This document shows positions 1-7,753 of a DNA stretch of 64,000 bases, in pieces. Position numbers and translations under genes: made by a program. The notes beneath the pieces were generated by a model. It worked only from the letters and a program-made list of their open reading frames with translations. It was not told the origin of the DNA and made no database searches. Positions within the stretch are counted from its first letter, which is position 1, and each line of letters begins with the position of its first letter. Source of the stretch: Candidatus Latescibacterota bacterium (GTDB lineage Bacteria > Krumholzibacteriota > Krumholzibacteriia > WVZY01); assembly GCA_011772205.1 (NCBI GenBank), contig WVZY01000031.1:1-64000 (forward strand), given 5' to 3'.

Positions 1-805
1 CGCGACGCTTTTGGCGTAACCCGGGGTGTCGACCGATCCCGTGATCACAGGCGAAGCCGGCGGGCTGATGTCGATCACGCAGAGACCTGAAGTCTCATCC
101 GCCACGTAGGCATAATTACCCAAGACCGCCACGCCTAGAGCATGAGGAGGGGTGGCGACCGATCGCGTGATCGATGGAGAGGTCGGCGTGCTGATGTCGA
201 CCACCTGGAGCCCTGAAGATCCATCCGCCACGTAGGCATAATTACCCGCGACCGCGACGCCTCGGGCCACACCCGGGGTGGCGACCGATCCCGTGATCAC
301 AGGCGAAGCCGGCGTGCTGATGTCGACCACCTGGAGCCCTGAAGATCCATCCGCCACGTAGGCATAATTACCCGAGACCGCGACGCCTTCGGCCTCGCCC
401 GGGGTGTCGACCGATCCCGTGATCGATGGAGAGGTCGACGTGCTGATGTCGATCACCTGGAGACCTGAAGATCCATCCGCCACGTAGGCATAATTACCCG
501 AGACCGCTACGCCTTCGGCCACACCCGGGGTGTCGACCGATCCCGTGATCACAGGCGAAGCCGGCGTGCTGATGTCGATCACCTGAAGACCTAAAGATCC
601 ATCCGCCACGCAGGCATAATTACCCGAGACCGCGACGCTTTCGGCGTAACCCGGGGTGTCGACCGATCCCGTGATCACAGGCGAAGCCGGCGTGCTGATG
701 TCGATCACCTGGAGGCCCCAATACCCGTCCGCTACGTAGGCATAATTACCCGAGACCGCCACGCCATGAGCATAACCCGGGGTGTCAACCGATCCCGTAA
801 TATGC
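1..805 (-). repeat. Tandem 126-bp repeat array inside the LVIVD gene
   Basis: About six and a half in-frame copies of a 126-bp unit with perfect spacing. Differences are concentrated in a few codons (after YVAD, and around TPG). Because the period is a multiple of three, copy-number change would keep the frame. The array touches the window edge, so the full copy number cannot be seen. Confidence 0.95.
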
Positions 806-981
806 ATGTAGTCTGCGTAGTCGATGCAATTCCTGTCTCCGCTAGGCGGGGCTACCGGACTCGAATCATCACTGCACGATGCCACGAAGAGAAACAATAC
901 GAACGCCCCCAGAATGCATGGGACCATTCCACCGCATCTCTGAACGACGACTGGGCTACGAGTCGTCAATCTAGTGATCAT
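1..981 (-). CDS. LVIVD-repeat lipoprotein (partial; continues past the left edge)
   Basis: The ATG at 981 is preceded by a GAGGAGG ribosome-binding site 7 nt upstream. The frame stays open for 327 codons to base 1, so the C-terminus is missing. The N-terminus has a signal peptide with a hydrophobic stretch (ILGAFVLFLFVASC) ending in a lipobox-like V-A-S-C, so the protein should be lipid-anchored outside the cytoplasmic membrane. From about residue 60 it is a tandem array of 42-residue units, each of the type GNYAYVAD..GLQVIDI then SPVITGSV.TPG. These match LVIVD repeats, which form beta-propeller blades in surface proteins. The DNA period is exactly 126 bp (six successive copies of the same decamer at 111, 237, 363, 489, 615 and 741), and copies are nearly identical, which points to recent duplication or gene conversion. 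Function is unknown; probably a surface or adhesion propeller. Confidence 0.88.
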   Translation of the reverse strand, partial: MITRLTTRSPVVVQRCGGMVPCILGAFVLFLFVASCSDDSSPVAPPSGDRNCIDYADYMHITGSVDTPGYAHGVAVSGNYAYVADGYWGLQVIDISTPASPVITGSVDTPGYAESVAVSGNYACVADGSLGLQVIDISTPASPVITGSVDTPGVAEGVAVSGNYAYVADGSSGLQVIDISTSTSPSITGSVDTPGEAEGVAVSGNYAYVADGSSGLQVVDISTPASPVITGSVATPGVARGVAVAGNYAYVADGSSGLQVVDISTPTSPSITRSVATPPHALGVAVLGNYAYVADETSGLCVIDISPPASPVITGSVDTPGYAKSVA

Positions 982-1304
982 TGAAGTGCCTCCTCGACAA
1001 AGAAACCATAGTACCAACTCACTGGGCGACGGCCTTCATGGCCATACCTCTATTAATGGAATGGAGGTCTAAAGAAGAAGTCAAGGAAGCGCGGGACGTT
1101 TGTTCCAAGGGCCGGTTTTGGTGTGTTGAAAAGAAGCAAGATGACAAGCCGACCCTTGAGTTTCGATGCGCAGGTTATAAATATAATCCAGAGCACGCGT
1201 TCACCCGCGCAACCTCGGCGGCTTGTTCACCTAATATTATGGTCTTAATTTTAGAGCATGTATGCAGAAACATCAAAGGGAATCCGGCAGGTTATCAAAA
1301 CTAA
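982..1304. other. Non-coding gap between LVIVD gene and tRNA-Arg
   Basis: This 323-bp gap holds the ribosome-binding site of the LVIVD gene and presumably its promoter. AT-rich patches occur (for example around 1178-1190 and 1237-1255), but I could not pair a convincing -35 with a -10 box. A 107-codon plus-strand frame here starts with TTG, has no ribosome-binding site and looks like no family I know, so I do not call it. Confidence 0.5.
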
Positions 1305-1382
1305 TGGTGCCCCCGAGACGACTCGAACGTCCGACTCGCGGTTTAGGAAACCGCTGCTCTATCCTGACTGAGCTACGGGGGC
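1305..1382 (-). tRNA. tRNA-Arg (anticodon CCT)
   Basis: The reverse complement folds as a cloverleaf: acceptor GCCCCCG pairs with CGGGGGC, the anticodon stem GCGGT/ACCGC encloses the loop TTCCTAA (anticodon CCT, reading AGG), and a T-arm with GTTCGAGTC follows. Discriminator A and CCA are encoded. It lies downstream of apt and has its own promoter. Confidence 0.95.
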
Positions 1383-1392
1383 ACGCGATCCA

Positions 1393-1420
1393 ATTATACT
1401 GTATACCGAGCAGATCGCAA
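1393..1420 (-). promoter_or_regulatory. Promoter of tRNA-Arg
   Basis: On the minus strand TTGCGA (1420-1415), a 16-bp spacer and a perfect TATAAT (1398-1393). The -10 box ends about 10 bp before the mature 5' end at 1382, as expected for a sigma-70 tRNA promoter. Confidence 0.75.
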
Positions 1421-1805
1421 GCCCATAACAGAAGGCGCGACAACAGCGGTAACACCAAAAACAACCCGCAAGAGCAAGCAATGAAGCTTAATATGCGAAT
1501 GAAAAAGTCGATGCGTTACATTGATGACAGACTATTTCCCTGAGCAAAGAGGAAGGCTCCGTAGGGGTGACGAACCATTGCGCGGAGCGAGCGAGAATCC
1601 TCCGCCGGAGGCGGGAAGCCGAGCGAAGTTCGCGGAGCTAAAGAACTCTGACGCAGCATTCTGCAACACGGATCGCCCGCCTAAGGCGGATGGGCATCCA
1701 GGAATCCCCATTACACAGCTTCAACAAGGAGCTGGAATCAACTCAACTCTTCTCCATCAACCAGCGCTCAACGATGCCCGAACCATCACCACCTATGAAC
1801 GCCCA
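1421..1805. other. Gap downstream of apt with hairpin-forming sequence
   Basis: No credible gene is seen. At 1599-1611 lies an inverted repeat with arms CCTCC/GGAGG. At 1670-1699 lies a longer one: GGAT, GCCC and GCC pair with GGC, GGGC and ATCC around the loop TAA. The 1550-1700 stretch is richer in G+C than its flanks. It may be the apt terminator region, a dispersed palindromic element or a small RNA; there is no U-tract that would make a simple terminator. Confidence 0.45.
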
Positions 1806-2324
1806 TCAATCGTACGAGACCACCGAATACACCGGGACATCCGGAAGCTTTTCCCGGCCCCCAAGAGAAGCCAGCTCGATCACAAATCCCGCTTCCACCA
1901 CCTCCCCACCCAGCTTTCTTGCCAGCTCCACAGCTGCCGCCGCTGTCCCCCCCGTGGCCAGCAGATCATCCAGTACCAGCACCCGTTCCCCCTTTTCGAT
2001 CGCATCTCTGTGCACTTCGATCCTTTCTTCACCATATTCCAGCGCATAAGAGACACTCATCGTTTCGTACGGAAGCTTTCCCGGCTTTCTCAGTGGAATT
2101 AACCCCGCGCCAATCTCGCGGGCCAGCGGCGCAGCGAAAATAAATCCTCGGGACTCAACAGCAAAAATTTTATCGATCTTCATCCCCGCATACCGGTCAC
2201 GCAGAGCGCCGATCACCTCGTCGAACACCTTCGGGTCTTTCAGTATCGGAGTGATGTCACGGAAGAGAATTCCCTTTTTCGGGAAGTCCGGTATGTCGCG
2301 GATATGACTTTTCAAATGATCCAT
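1806..2324 (-). CDS. apt: Adenine phosphoribosyltransferase
   Basis: Salvages adenine: adenine plus PRPP gives AMP and pyrophosphate, in the cytoplasm. The 172 residues match the usual Apt length. The N-terminus has the family motif IPDFPKKGILFRDITPIL, the middle VESRGFIFAAPLA, and the PRPP-binding loop VLVLDDLLATGGT lies at about residues 115-127. The ATG at 2324 has GAGG 6 nt upstream, and the gene starts 7 bp after the sigma-factor stop codon, so the two are probably co-transcribed. Confidence 0.97.
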   Translation of the reverse strand: MDHLKSHIRDIPDFPKKGILFRDITPILKDPKVFDEVIGALRDRYAGMKIDKIFAVESRGFIFAAPLAREIGAGLIPLRKPGKLPYETMSVSYALEYGEERIEVHRDAIEKGERVLVLDDLLATGGTAAAAVELARKLGGEVVEAGFVIELASLGGREKLPDVPVYSVVSYD

Positions 2325-2331
2325 CGTGTCC

Positions 2332-3195
2332 TCACTTTTCCTTCGGACTCGCCAGCATCAGCTTCAGCTTCTGCAGTGCCCTCTTCTCGATTTGCCGGAT
2401 TCTTTCCCTCGAAACGCCGATGATCTTGCCCGTCTCTGCAAGCGTCTTATGTTTTCCGTCTTCCAGCCCATAGCGGATCTTGAGGATCTCCTGTTCCCTC
2501 TTGCTCAAATGCTTTTCGATCAGGCTGGCAATGCGCTCGTTCTCGATTTGAAGCGCAATCACCTCTTCTGGATTCGCCGACACCAGCTTGCCGTACTCCA
2601 CCGATAACTTTTGGAGCGCCTCGGCGCTCCCGATCGGGTCCTCCGAGCGAATCCCCTGAATCAGGTTGCGAAGCATCCGCGTTTTTTCGACGGTAATGTC
2701 CAGGGCTTGGGCGAGGGCTTCCTCGTCGTGTTCGGCGTTGAGCAGATGCTCCTCCGCTTTGATGTAGCGGTTGATGAGCTGGTAGATGTGAACGGGGATG
2801 CGAATCGTTTTAGCCTGGTTTGCGATCGCCCTCGTCATCGACTGTTTGATCCACCACGATGCATACGTGCTGAACCGGAATCCCTTCCGGTAATCGAATT
2901 TCGATACCGCCCGTATCAGCCCGAGATTGCCCTCTTCGATGAGATCGAGAAATCCCAGGCCCTGCCCGAGGTATCGCTTGGCAATGGTGACTACGAGCCG
3001 CAGATTGGACAGGATCAAACGGCGTCTTGCTTCTTCATCGCCTTCGGCGACTCTTCTTGCGAAGTCGTGTTCTTCTTTTTTTGTGAGGAGCGGATACCGG
3101 TTGATTTCCGACAGGTACTGATCCTGGATGTCATAATCGGATGGAACAGGGGCGCCTTTGTCGTTCCCGGAAGGGCTGTCGGGTGGTTTGGTCAT
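2332..3195 (-). CDS. Sigma-70 family RNA polymerase sigma factor (RpoD/RpoS type)
   Basis: A 287-residue sigma factor that directs RNA polymerase to -35/-10 promoters. Region 1.2 (about residues 22-50), region 2 with NLRLVVTIAKRY, DLIEEGNLGLIRAV and RFSTYASWWIKQS (about 63-128), region 3, and region 4 with the helix-turn-helix TGKIIGVSRERIRQIEKRAL near the end are all present. It lacks the acidic region 1.1. This short form is the primary sigma factor in some FCB-group bacteria but an RpoS-like stress factor in others, so I cannot tell which role it has here. AAGGAGAG precedes the ATG. The -35/-10 elements seen across this window suit such a factor. Confidence 0.93.
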   Translation of the reverse strand: MTKPPDSPSGNDKGAPVPSDYDIQDQYLSEINRYPLLTKKEEHDFARRVAEGDEEARRRLILSNLRLVVTIAKRYLGQGLGFLDLIEEGNLGLIRAVSKFDYRKGFRFSTYASWWIKQSMTRAIANQAKTIRIPVHIYQLINRYIKAEEHLLNAEHDEEALAQALDITVEKTRMLRNLIQGIRSEDPIGSAEALQKLSVEYGKLVSANPEEVIALQIENERIASLIEKHLSKREQEILKIRYGLEDGKHKTLAETGKIIGVSRERIRQIEKRALQKLKLMLASPKEK

Positions 3196-3291
3196 CGACG
3201 CTCTCCTTTCCCGGTTCTCAACATCCAGGCGGGTTATATAAACGAGGGCTTGGCAGGTCGCCCAAGGACGAAGGCATTTTTAACTTACAAG

Positions 3292-3369
<78 letters not shown>

Positions 3370-3394
3370 ACGCTTGAGTGCTCAATGTTCGCAC

Positions 3395-3447
3395 GGTTTT
3401 GCTCCCCAGGACAGGTTCTCGCGAATCCTGGCTCCGGTCGCAAAACC
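3395..3447 (-). other. 53-nt two-tier hairpin upstream of tRNA-Pro(CGG)
   Basis: Perfect 8-bp arms GGTTTTGC/GCAAAACC enclose a second 6-bp stem CCAGGA/TCCTGG, inside which TTC-GCGA-GAA can form a GNRA-capped stem. An alternative inner pairing (AGG..CCT) competes with the second tier. No U-tract follows on either strand, so it is not a normal terminator. It lies between the tandem repeats at 3472-3613 and the tRNA. It could be an RNA processing element or a binding site; function unknown. Confidence 0.6.
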
Positions 3448-3471
3448 ACCTTAAAAGAATACCAATTCCGG

Positions 3472-3613
3472 AGATGATATCAAGCCGTATCTTTACCCGG
3501 AATGATTCAGCGACAATCCCCTGATGAGATCAAGTCGTGTCCTTACCCGGAACTATTCAGCGACAATCCCCTGATGGGATCAAGTCGTATCCTTACCCGG
3601 AATGACTCTGCGT
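3472..3613 (-). repeat. Three tandem copies of a 50-bp unit at the 3' end of a membrane-protein gene
   Basis: Copies at about 3472-3521, 3522-3571 and 3572-3613 share ATCAAG(T/C)CGT, CCTTACCCGGAA and CAGCGACAATCCCCTGATG segments. The third copy carries the stop codon and last codons of the membrane-protein gene (stop at 3593), so the unit contains that gene's tail. The array looks like successive duplication of the gene terminus into the downstream spacer. Confidence 0.85.
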
Positions 3614-4099
3614 GAGTCCCCAGAAGTGGATAACACCTGTGGTTGCGAGAGTGACGACCACCCCGGCAATACAGATCCCCAGGATGATCGCAGGGATTGC
3701 CAGCGGCTTTCTCAAGCCGAAGAGAAAAGCGGCGAGGGATCCAGTCCAAGCACCGGTCACAGGGAGCGGGATAGCGACAAACAACACCAGACCGACTGCT
3801 TCGAATTTTTCGATGAGCTTCCCTTTCCTTCGCGTGCGGGCGAAGAGCCATGTGAAGAATTTGTCAAATGCATCGATACGCCGAAGCCGATCGGAAACGG
3901 GGCCGATAAAATACAGTATCGGCAATACGGGGAGAAAATTTCCGATGACGGCGATGACATAGGCCTCCTGCCACGGGAGACCACCTATGGTGATGGCATA
4001 AGGGATGGCTCCCCGGAGTTCGGACACTGGAAGTGTGGCGATGACAAACGTGGCAAGCTCGGTTGAAAACCGAGATAAAAAATCAACGATCCTATCCAC
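3593..4099 (-). CDS. Small multidrug-export family membrane protein (COG2426-like)
   Basis: A 168-residue integral membrane protein with several hydrophobic segments (about residues 10-35, 45-70, 98-120, 130-158). The N-terminal motif LPVSELRGAIPYAI is typical of the putative small multidrug export family (PF06695), whose transport role rests on weak evidence. The GTG start at 4099 overlaps the end of pcm by 8 bp, so it is the last gene of a surE-pcm unit. The stop codon is repeated downstream as part of a 50-bp tandem repeat, so the C-terminus may have been altered by the duplication. Confidence 0.82.
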   Translation of the reverse strand: MDRIVDFLSRFSTELATFVIATLPVSELRGAIPYAITIGGLPWQEAYVIAVIGNFLPVLPILYFIGPVSDRLRRIDAFDKFFTWLFARTRRKGKLIEKFEAVGLVLFVAIPLPVTGAWTGSLAAFLFGLRKPLAIPAIILGICIAGVVVTLATTGVIHFWGLTQSHSG

Positions 4100-4784
4100 C
4101 GCGGAAACGCTCCCTGTTGATCGGGATGTCTCGGGCGTCCATCTCGCCTTCTCTCATCATCGGAACGAAAGCGCATTCTTTGAGGCGTTTCAACGTGCAC
4201 GCGCTGCCCTTGCGTATCATCTTTACGATCTCCTGCCCGCCGTCTTCCCTTTGCACCGGCCCGAGAAGAAAACCCCCATCACGGAGCTGCATGAGCAGTT
4301 CGTGTGACACACTGCGCGCCGCCGCCGTGAACAGCACCCGATCGAACAACACGCCTGAATCCCATCCCTGCGCGCCGTCACCGACTTTGATCCGAACGTT
4401 GTGGATGTTCAATGCCTTTATAGTTTCGGCGGCTTTATCAGCCAGCGGGCCGATTCTCTCGATAGTGAACACCTCACCAGCAAGCTTCGATAGAACGGCC
4501 GCCTGGTAACCGGAGCCTGTTCCGATCTCGAGTACGCGCTCGTCGCCCTTCAGCTCGAGACATTCGGATAGATAGGCAACCGTGAACGGCTGCGACATCG
4601 TTTGAGAGTAGCCAATGGGGAACGCATGGTCGCTGTAAGCCTGCGGACCCGCCTCCTGATCGAGAAAGAGATGTCTCGGGATCTCCCGCATCGCTGCGAT
4701 GACGCGCTCGTCCATAATCCCGCGGGCGATCAGCTGCTCCCGGACCATCTTTTCGCGCGCGATTCTGTAATCCGTCCAACTCAC
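4092..4784 (-). CDS. pcm: Protein-L-isoaspartate O-methyltransferase
   Basis: Repairs aged proteins by methylating L-isoaspartyl residues with S-adenosylmethionine. The SAM-binding motif VLEIGTGSGYQAAVL is clear, as are the family motifs MREIPRHLFLD, GYSQTMSQPF near the N-terminus and LLGPVQ near the C-terminus. I place the start at GTG 4784, which overlaps the surE stop as GTGA and has GGAGG 8 nt upstream; a GTG five codons earlier is possible. surE-pcm adjacency is the same as in Escherichia coli, where both enzymes take part in stationary-phase survival. Confidence 0.96.
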   Translation of the reverse strand: MSWTDYRIAREKMVREQLIARGIMDERVIAAMREIPRHLFLDQEAGPQAYSDHAFPIGYSQTMSQPFTVAYLSECLELKGDERVLEIGTGSGYQAAVLSKLAGEVFTIERIGPLADKAAETIKALNIHNVRIKVGDGAQGWDSGVLFDRVLFTAAARSVSHELLMQLRDGGFLLGPVQREDGGQEIVKMIRKGSACTLKRLKECAFVPMMREGEMDARDIPINRERFRGG

Positions 4785-5533
4785 AGCCGGAACCTCCACT
4801 TCTCCATTTCGACGACGGATTTGTGATCGGTGAGGTCGAGGTGCAGCGGGGTTACCGATACGAATCCACTGCGAACGGCGGCAATGTCCGTCCCGGCATC
4901 CTTTTGCCAGATAGGATCGTCCCCTCCGATCGTGTAATACTCCATACTCCCTTTGCCTGCCTCACGCTTCAGCAAATTCTCATAAGCTCTCGAGCCGAGC
5001 TTCGTTATTCTCACGCTCCGGATCGGGGAGATCTTGGGATCCGGTATGTTGACGTTCAACAGGCAGCCTTTTGGGAGGCCTTCTCTCATGACCGTTTCGA
5101 CGACGACCCGCGCCAGCCGCGATATCTCATCGGCATTGTTCAGGCTTCGCTGCAATGAGGAAATGGCAATGGACGGGATGCCCAATATCATCCCCTCGAT
5201 CGCAGCGGATACGGTGCCGCTGTAAGTAATATCTTCACCCATATTGGGGCCATGATTGATTCCGGAAATCAAAAAGTCGGGCTTGCGATCGAGGAATCCT
5301 TGAACCGCCAGCAACACACAATCGGTCGGTGTGCCGAAAACCCTGTAATGCCGATCGTCCAGCTTTTCGGCGGGAATCTGGTTGCCGATCGTGAGCGAAT
5401 GGCTGCTCGCGCTCTGTTCGGTCGCCGGGGCCACTACGACGATATCCCCGAGCCCGGCGAGCGACGTCTCCAGCGCCCTGAGCCCCTTGGCTTCGATGCC
5501 GTCATCGTTGGTTAGCATCAAGAACTTCTTCAT
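4781..5533 (-). CDS. surE: 5'/3'-nucleotidase SurE
   Basis: Metal-dependent nucleotidase/exopolyphosphatase acting on nucleoside monophosphates. The N-terminal LTNDDGIEAKGL carries the paired Asp metal ligands, and SGINHGPNMGEDITYSGTV forms the rest of the active site; S-ASSHSLT is also typical. Length (250 residues from the ATG at 5533) fits the family. An in-frame GTG at 5548 would add five residues (MGTVH) and cannot be excluded. It heads the surE-pcm-exporter set. Confidence 0.96.
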   Translation of the reverse strand: MKKFLMLTNDDGIEAKGLRALETSLAGLGDIVVVAPATEQSASSHSLTIGNQIPAEKLDDRHYRVFGTPTDCVLLAVQGFLDRKPDFLISGINHGPNMGEDITYSGTVSAAIEGMILGIPSIAISSLQRSLNNADEISRLARVVVETVMREGLPKGCLLNVNIPDPKISPIRSVRITKLGSRAYENLLKREAGKGSMEYYTIGGDDPIWQKDAGTDIAAVRSGFVSVTPLHLDLTDHKSVVEMEKWRFRL

Positions 5534-5587
5534 ATGCACCGTTCCCACGGCAAATGCTGTTACCCCTGCTTGCCGAAGTGAGCGATA

Positions 5588-6280
5588 TTACCAGAACAGG
5601 CTTTTGATTACCAACCGAAAAAACCGAATGGTATCGATGAACGGATTTATCGAGCTGACTTCTTCAGCGTAGATGGTTTTGATCGGGACCGCATCGATCC
5701 GGGCGCCGAGCTTGGCCGCTTTGATCAATATTTCCGATTCCGTCTCGTACCGGCTCGTTACTATTCGGAGCTTTTTGAAAAGCGATGTCTTGATCAAACG
5801 GTATCCACTCTGGGAGTCCGGAATCTTTTGGCCTGCTTTCAACGACACGACCCATGAGGTGAATCGATTGGTGAGAATCCGGATGCGAGGCATGTCTTTT
5901 ATATCGGACATGCGGTTTCCAATGATAATATCCGCGTCCGTATTTTCCAGGTGATCAATGAAATGAGGGATCTCTTTTGGATCATGCTGATAGTCCGCGT
6001 CGATCGTAAATGCGTAATCGGCCCCAAGCTCATACGCTTTGTTCAATCCGCTGCAAAGCGCGCTGCCTTTTCCAAGATTTTTGGGATGCTTTACGACGGT
6101 CGTCCCCGCAGCACTTGCGATGTCGTAGGTGTTGTCGGAGGACCCGTCATCCACCACGATGATCCGCTCGGCCGGCAAAAGCTGCGAGGTATCTTGTATG
6201 ACTCGCTCTATGAGAGAGGCTGCGTTGAAAGCAGGTATGACGGCGGCCGTCCGGTCAAGGATCGATATTTGTTGCTTCAT
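5588..6280 (-). CDS. Family 2 glycosyltransferase (dolichyl-phosphate-sugar synthase-like)
   Basis: A GT-A fold transferase that uses a nucleotide sugar. AAVIPAFNAASLIERVI, IIVVDDGSSDNTYDIA and FTIDADYQHDP supply the nucleotide- and metal-binding residues (DDGS and the D-x-D-like DADYQHDP). The sequence resembles DPM1/GtrB-type enzymes that load polyprenyl phosphate. No transmembrane tail is visible. The start at ATG 6280 overlaps the acyltransferase stop as ATGA, showing tight coupling; an upstream in-frame ATG at 6319 would lie deep in that gene. Placement next to an LpxL-like enzyme suggests lipid or glycan envelope assembly. Confidence 0.9.
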   Translation of the reverse strand: MKQQISILDRTAAVIPAFNAASLIERVIQDTSQLLPAERIIVVDDGSSDNTYDIASAAGTTVVKHPKNLGKGSALCSGLNKAYELGADYAFTIDADYQHDPKEIPHFIDHLENTDADIIIGNRMSDIKDMPRIRILTNRFTSWVVSLKAGQKIPDSQSGYRLIKTSLFKKLRIVTSRYETESEILIKAAKLGARIDAVPIKTIYAEEVSSINPFIDTIRFFRLVIKSLFW

Positions 6281-7146
6281 TCGATTCTGCTCGATTCTAA
6301 ATGTGTGAACTGATACCACTGGTCGCTGAACTCTTTGACGAGCGATTCGAGATCTTCGAGACAGCGACTCTGAAGGTGCTTGATGGCGTCCTTTTCACCC
6401 AGCTGCGGATCGGGGTAGTGCACTCCTTTGATCACGAGCTTGAATCCCTCTTTCACATCGAACACGAACGCGCTGGTGACAACCGGAACGCGGCAACGCA
6501 TGGCGAGCAGGAGGTGTCCGATCGGGAGGCTCACGTCCCGTCCGAACCAGCGGCTTTGCCTGCCCGTTCCCCCATAGCTGCGGTCAACGAGAAGGACAAT
6601 GCACTCGCCCCTGTCGAGCGCATGTTTGAGACTCATGAACGAAGATTTCAAGGGAAATACGCGCATCCCGAAAAGTTCCCTTCGCTCGTTGAAAAATACC
6701 GTGACCGGTTCGGACGGGTGGTCGAGCGCAACGGTGTTCACCTTGAATCCATTGGCGGCAAGCCAGACGCCTCCTATTTCCCATGGACCCATATGGGCGG
6801 ATGTCATGATAAATCCACCTTTGCTCGAGAGCCCTCTCGAGAACATCTCCAGGATTTCTGTGTCCGCGGCCGTTTTCAGCTCCTCCACTCCCAATGCCGG
6901 CAGTCTGAGGAACCAATACATCGTTCTTGCGAACGATCGGAATACACTTCGGGCTGTTTTACGGAGCTCCTTTTCACTCAGCGTGTTTCCATGTACGATT
7001 CGCTGGTTTGCGATGACTGACCTTCGAACCTTGAACCTGAGGAAATACTGGAGATCGGCGATAAAACGGACAATTCTCTCGGAGACATTTCTAGGGAGAC
7101 GAATGGCCAGGTAGGCTCCAAGTTTATATAAATACGCACCGAACAT
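6277..7146 (-). CDS. LpxL/HtrB-type lysophospholipid acyltransferase
   Basis: Member of the family that adds secondary acyl chains to lipid A or acylates phosphatidylinositol mannosides (PF03279). The catalytic HX4E motif is in TSAHMGPWEIGG (about residues 117-128), followed by the expected EPVTVFFNERRELFGM and LLVDRSYGG segments, and VPVVTSAFVF near the C-terminus. 289 residues is slightly short but within the family range. Which lipid it modifies cannot be told: no other lpx genes are present. It is followed without a gap by a glycosyltransferase. Confidence 0.9.
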   Translation of the reverse strand: MFGAYLYKLGAYLAIRLPRNVSERIVRFIADLQYFLRFKVRRSVIANQRIVHGNTLSEKELRKTARSVFRSFARTMYWFLRLPALGVEELKTAADTEILEMFSRGLSSKGGFIMTSAHMGPWEIGGVWLAANGFKVNTVALDHPSEPVTVFFNERRELFGMRVFPLKSSFMSLKHALDRGECIVLLVDRSYGGTGRQSRWFGRDVSLPIGHLLLAMRCRVPVVTSAFVFDVKEGFKLVIKGVHYPDPQLGEKDAIKHLQSRCLEDLESLVKEFSDQWYQFTHLESSRIE

Positions 7147-7192
7147 GAAGAGGGGTAATGGGATGGGTCTGGAGGATCGCCCACATTAAAAC

Positions 7193-7269
7193 TGGTCGGG
7201 GCGACTGGATTTGAACCAGCGACCACTAGCCCCCCATGCTAGTGCGCTACCGGACTGCGCCACGCCCCG
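7193..7269 (-). tRNA. tRNA-Pro (anticodon GGG)
   Basis: Cloverleaf on the minus strand: acceptor CGGGGCG/CGCCCCG, anticodon stem CTAGC/GCTAG with loop ATGGGGG (anticodon GGG, reads CCC/CCU), T-arm GCTGGTTCAAATCCAGT, discriminator A and encoded CCA. It lies between the MerR gene and the acyltransferase gene. Confidence 0.95.
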
Positions 7270-7291
7270 ACCTGTTGATGACTCTACCATG

Positions 7292-7319
7292 CTTATAGAG
7301 CACCTGCAAGTCAAAACAA
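7292..7319 (-). promoter_or_regulatory. Possible promoter of tRNA-Pro(GGG)
   Basis: TTGTTT (7319-7314), 16-bp spacer, TATAAG (7297-7292) on the minus strand, about 23 bp before the mature tRNA. It begins immediately after the MerR stop codon. Confidence 0.45.
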
Positions 7320-7328
7320 GTCGCTGCT

Positions 7329-7721
7329 TTACCCTTCCTTCTCATGAGTATCGATGAAGTTCTTCAATTCCTCCAAATCTTTTTTTATCGACACTAATAT
7401 TTGCCTTGCTTGGGGATCAGCAAAGGGAATATTGAGTTGATTCATCAACGCGTCCGGATTGCCGTAGTGTTCCTGCAGTTTCTTGCGGGCGCCGCTGATC
7501 GTGAATTTCTCCTTATATAGAAGATCTCGAATGACGAGGATCGCCTTGATGTCCTTGAGCCGGTAGTTGCGGTTTCCCGCCCGATTCTTTTTCGGCTTCA
7601 GGCTCGGGAATTCGGTCTCCCAGTATCTGAGGACATGAGGCTTGACTCCTGTTAGCTCACTGACTTCACTAATCGAGTAGTACATTTTCGCCGCTTTAGC
7701 AGGTGTCGAAGTATACTTCAT
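7329..7721 (-). CDS. MerR-family transcriptional regulator
   Basis: A 130-residue DNA-binding protein. The MerR winged-helix motif [23 protein letters not shown] starts near residue 13, followed by [13 protein letters not shown] and a helical C-terminal region that would dimerise; no effector-binding cysteines are visible. The ATG at 7721 has AGAGGGGG just upstream; a GTG at 7760 would overlap gpsA. MerR-like genes of this short type commonly accompany housekeeping operons such as plsY-gpsA in diverse phyla; the target is unknown. Confidence 0.88.
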   Translation of the reverse strand: MKYTSTPAKAAKMYYSISEVSELTGVKPHVLRYWETEFPSLKPKKNRAGNRNYRLKDIKAILVIRDLLYKEKFTISGARKKLQEHYGNPDALMNQLNIPFADPQARQILVSIKKDLEELKNFIDTHEKEG

Positions 7722-7753
7722 TCTATGCCCCCTCTCTCGCTGGCTGAAACGAT

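Noticed and set aside
1-805. CRISPR-like array
   Set aside because: The repeats are 126 bp, protein-coding, in frame and have no spacers.
981-1304. 107-codon plus-strand frame beside the LVIVD gene
   Set aside because: TTG start, no ribosome-binding site, no recognisable family, and it covers the LVIVD gene's own ribosome-binding site.
3593-3613. Mobile element at the 50-bp repeats
   Set aside because: No transposase, terminal inverted repeats or target duplication; only a tandem repeat of the gene end.
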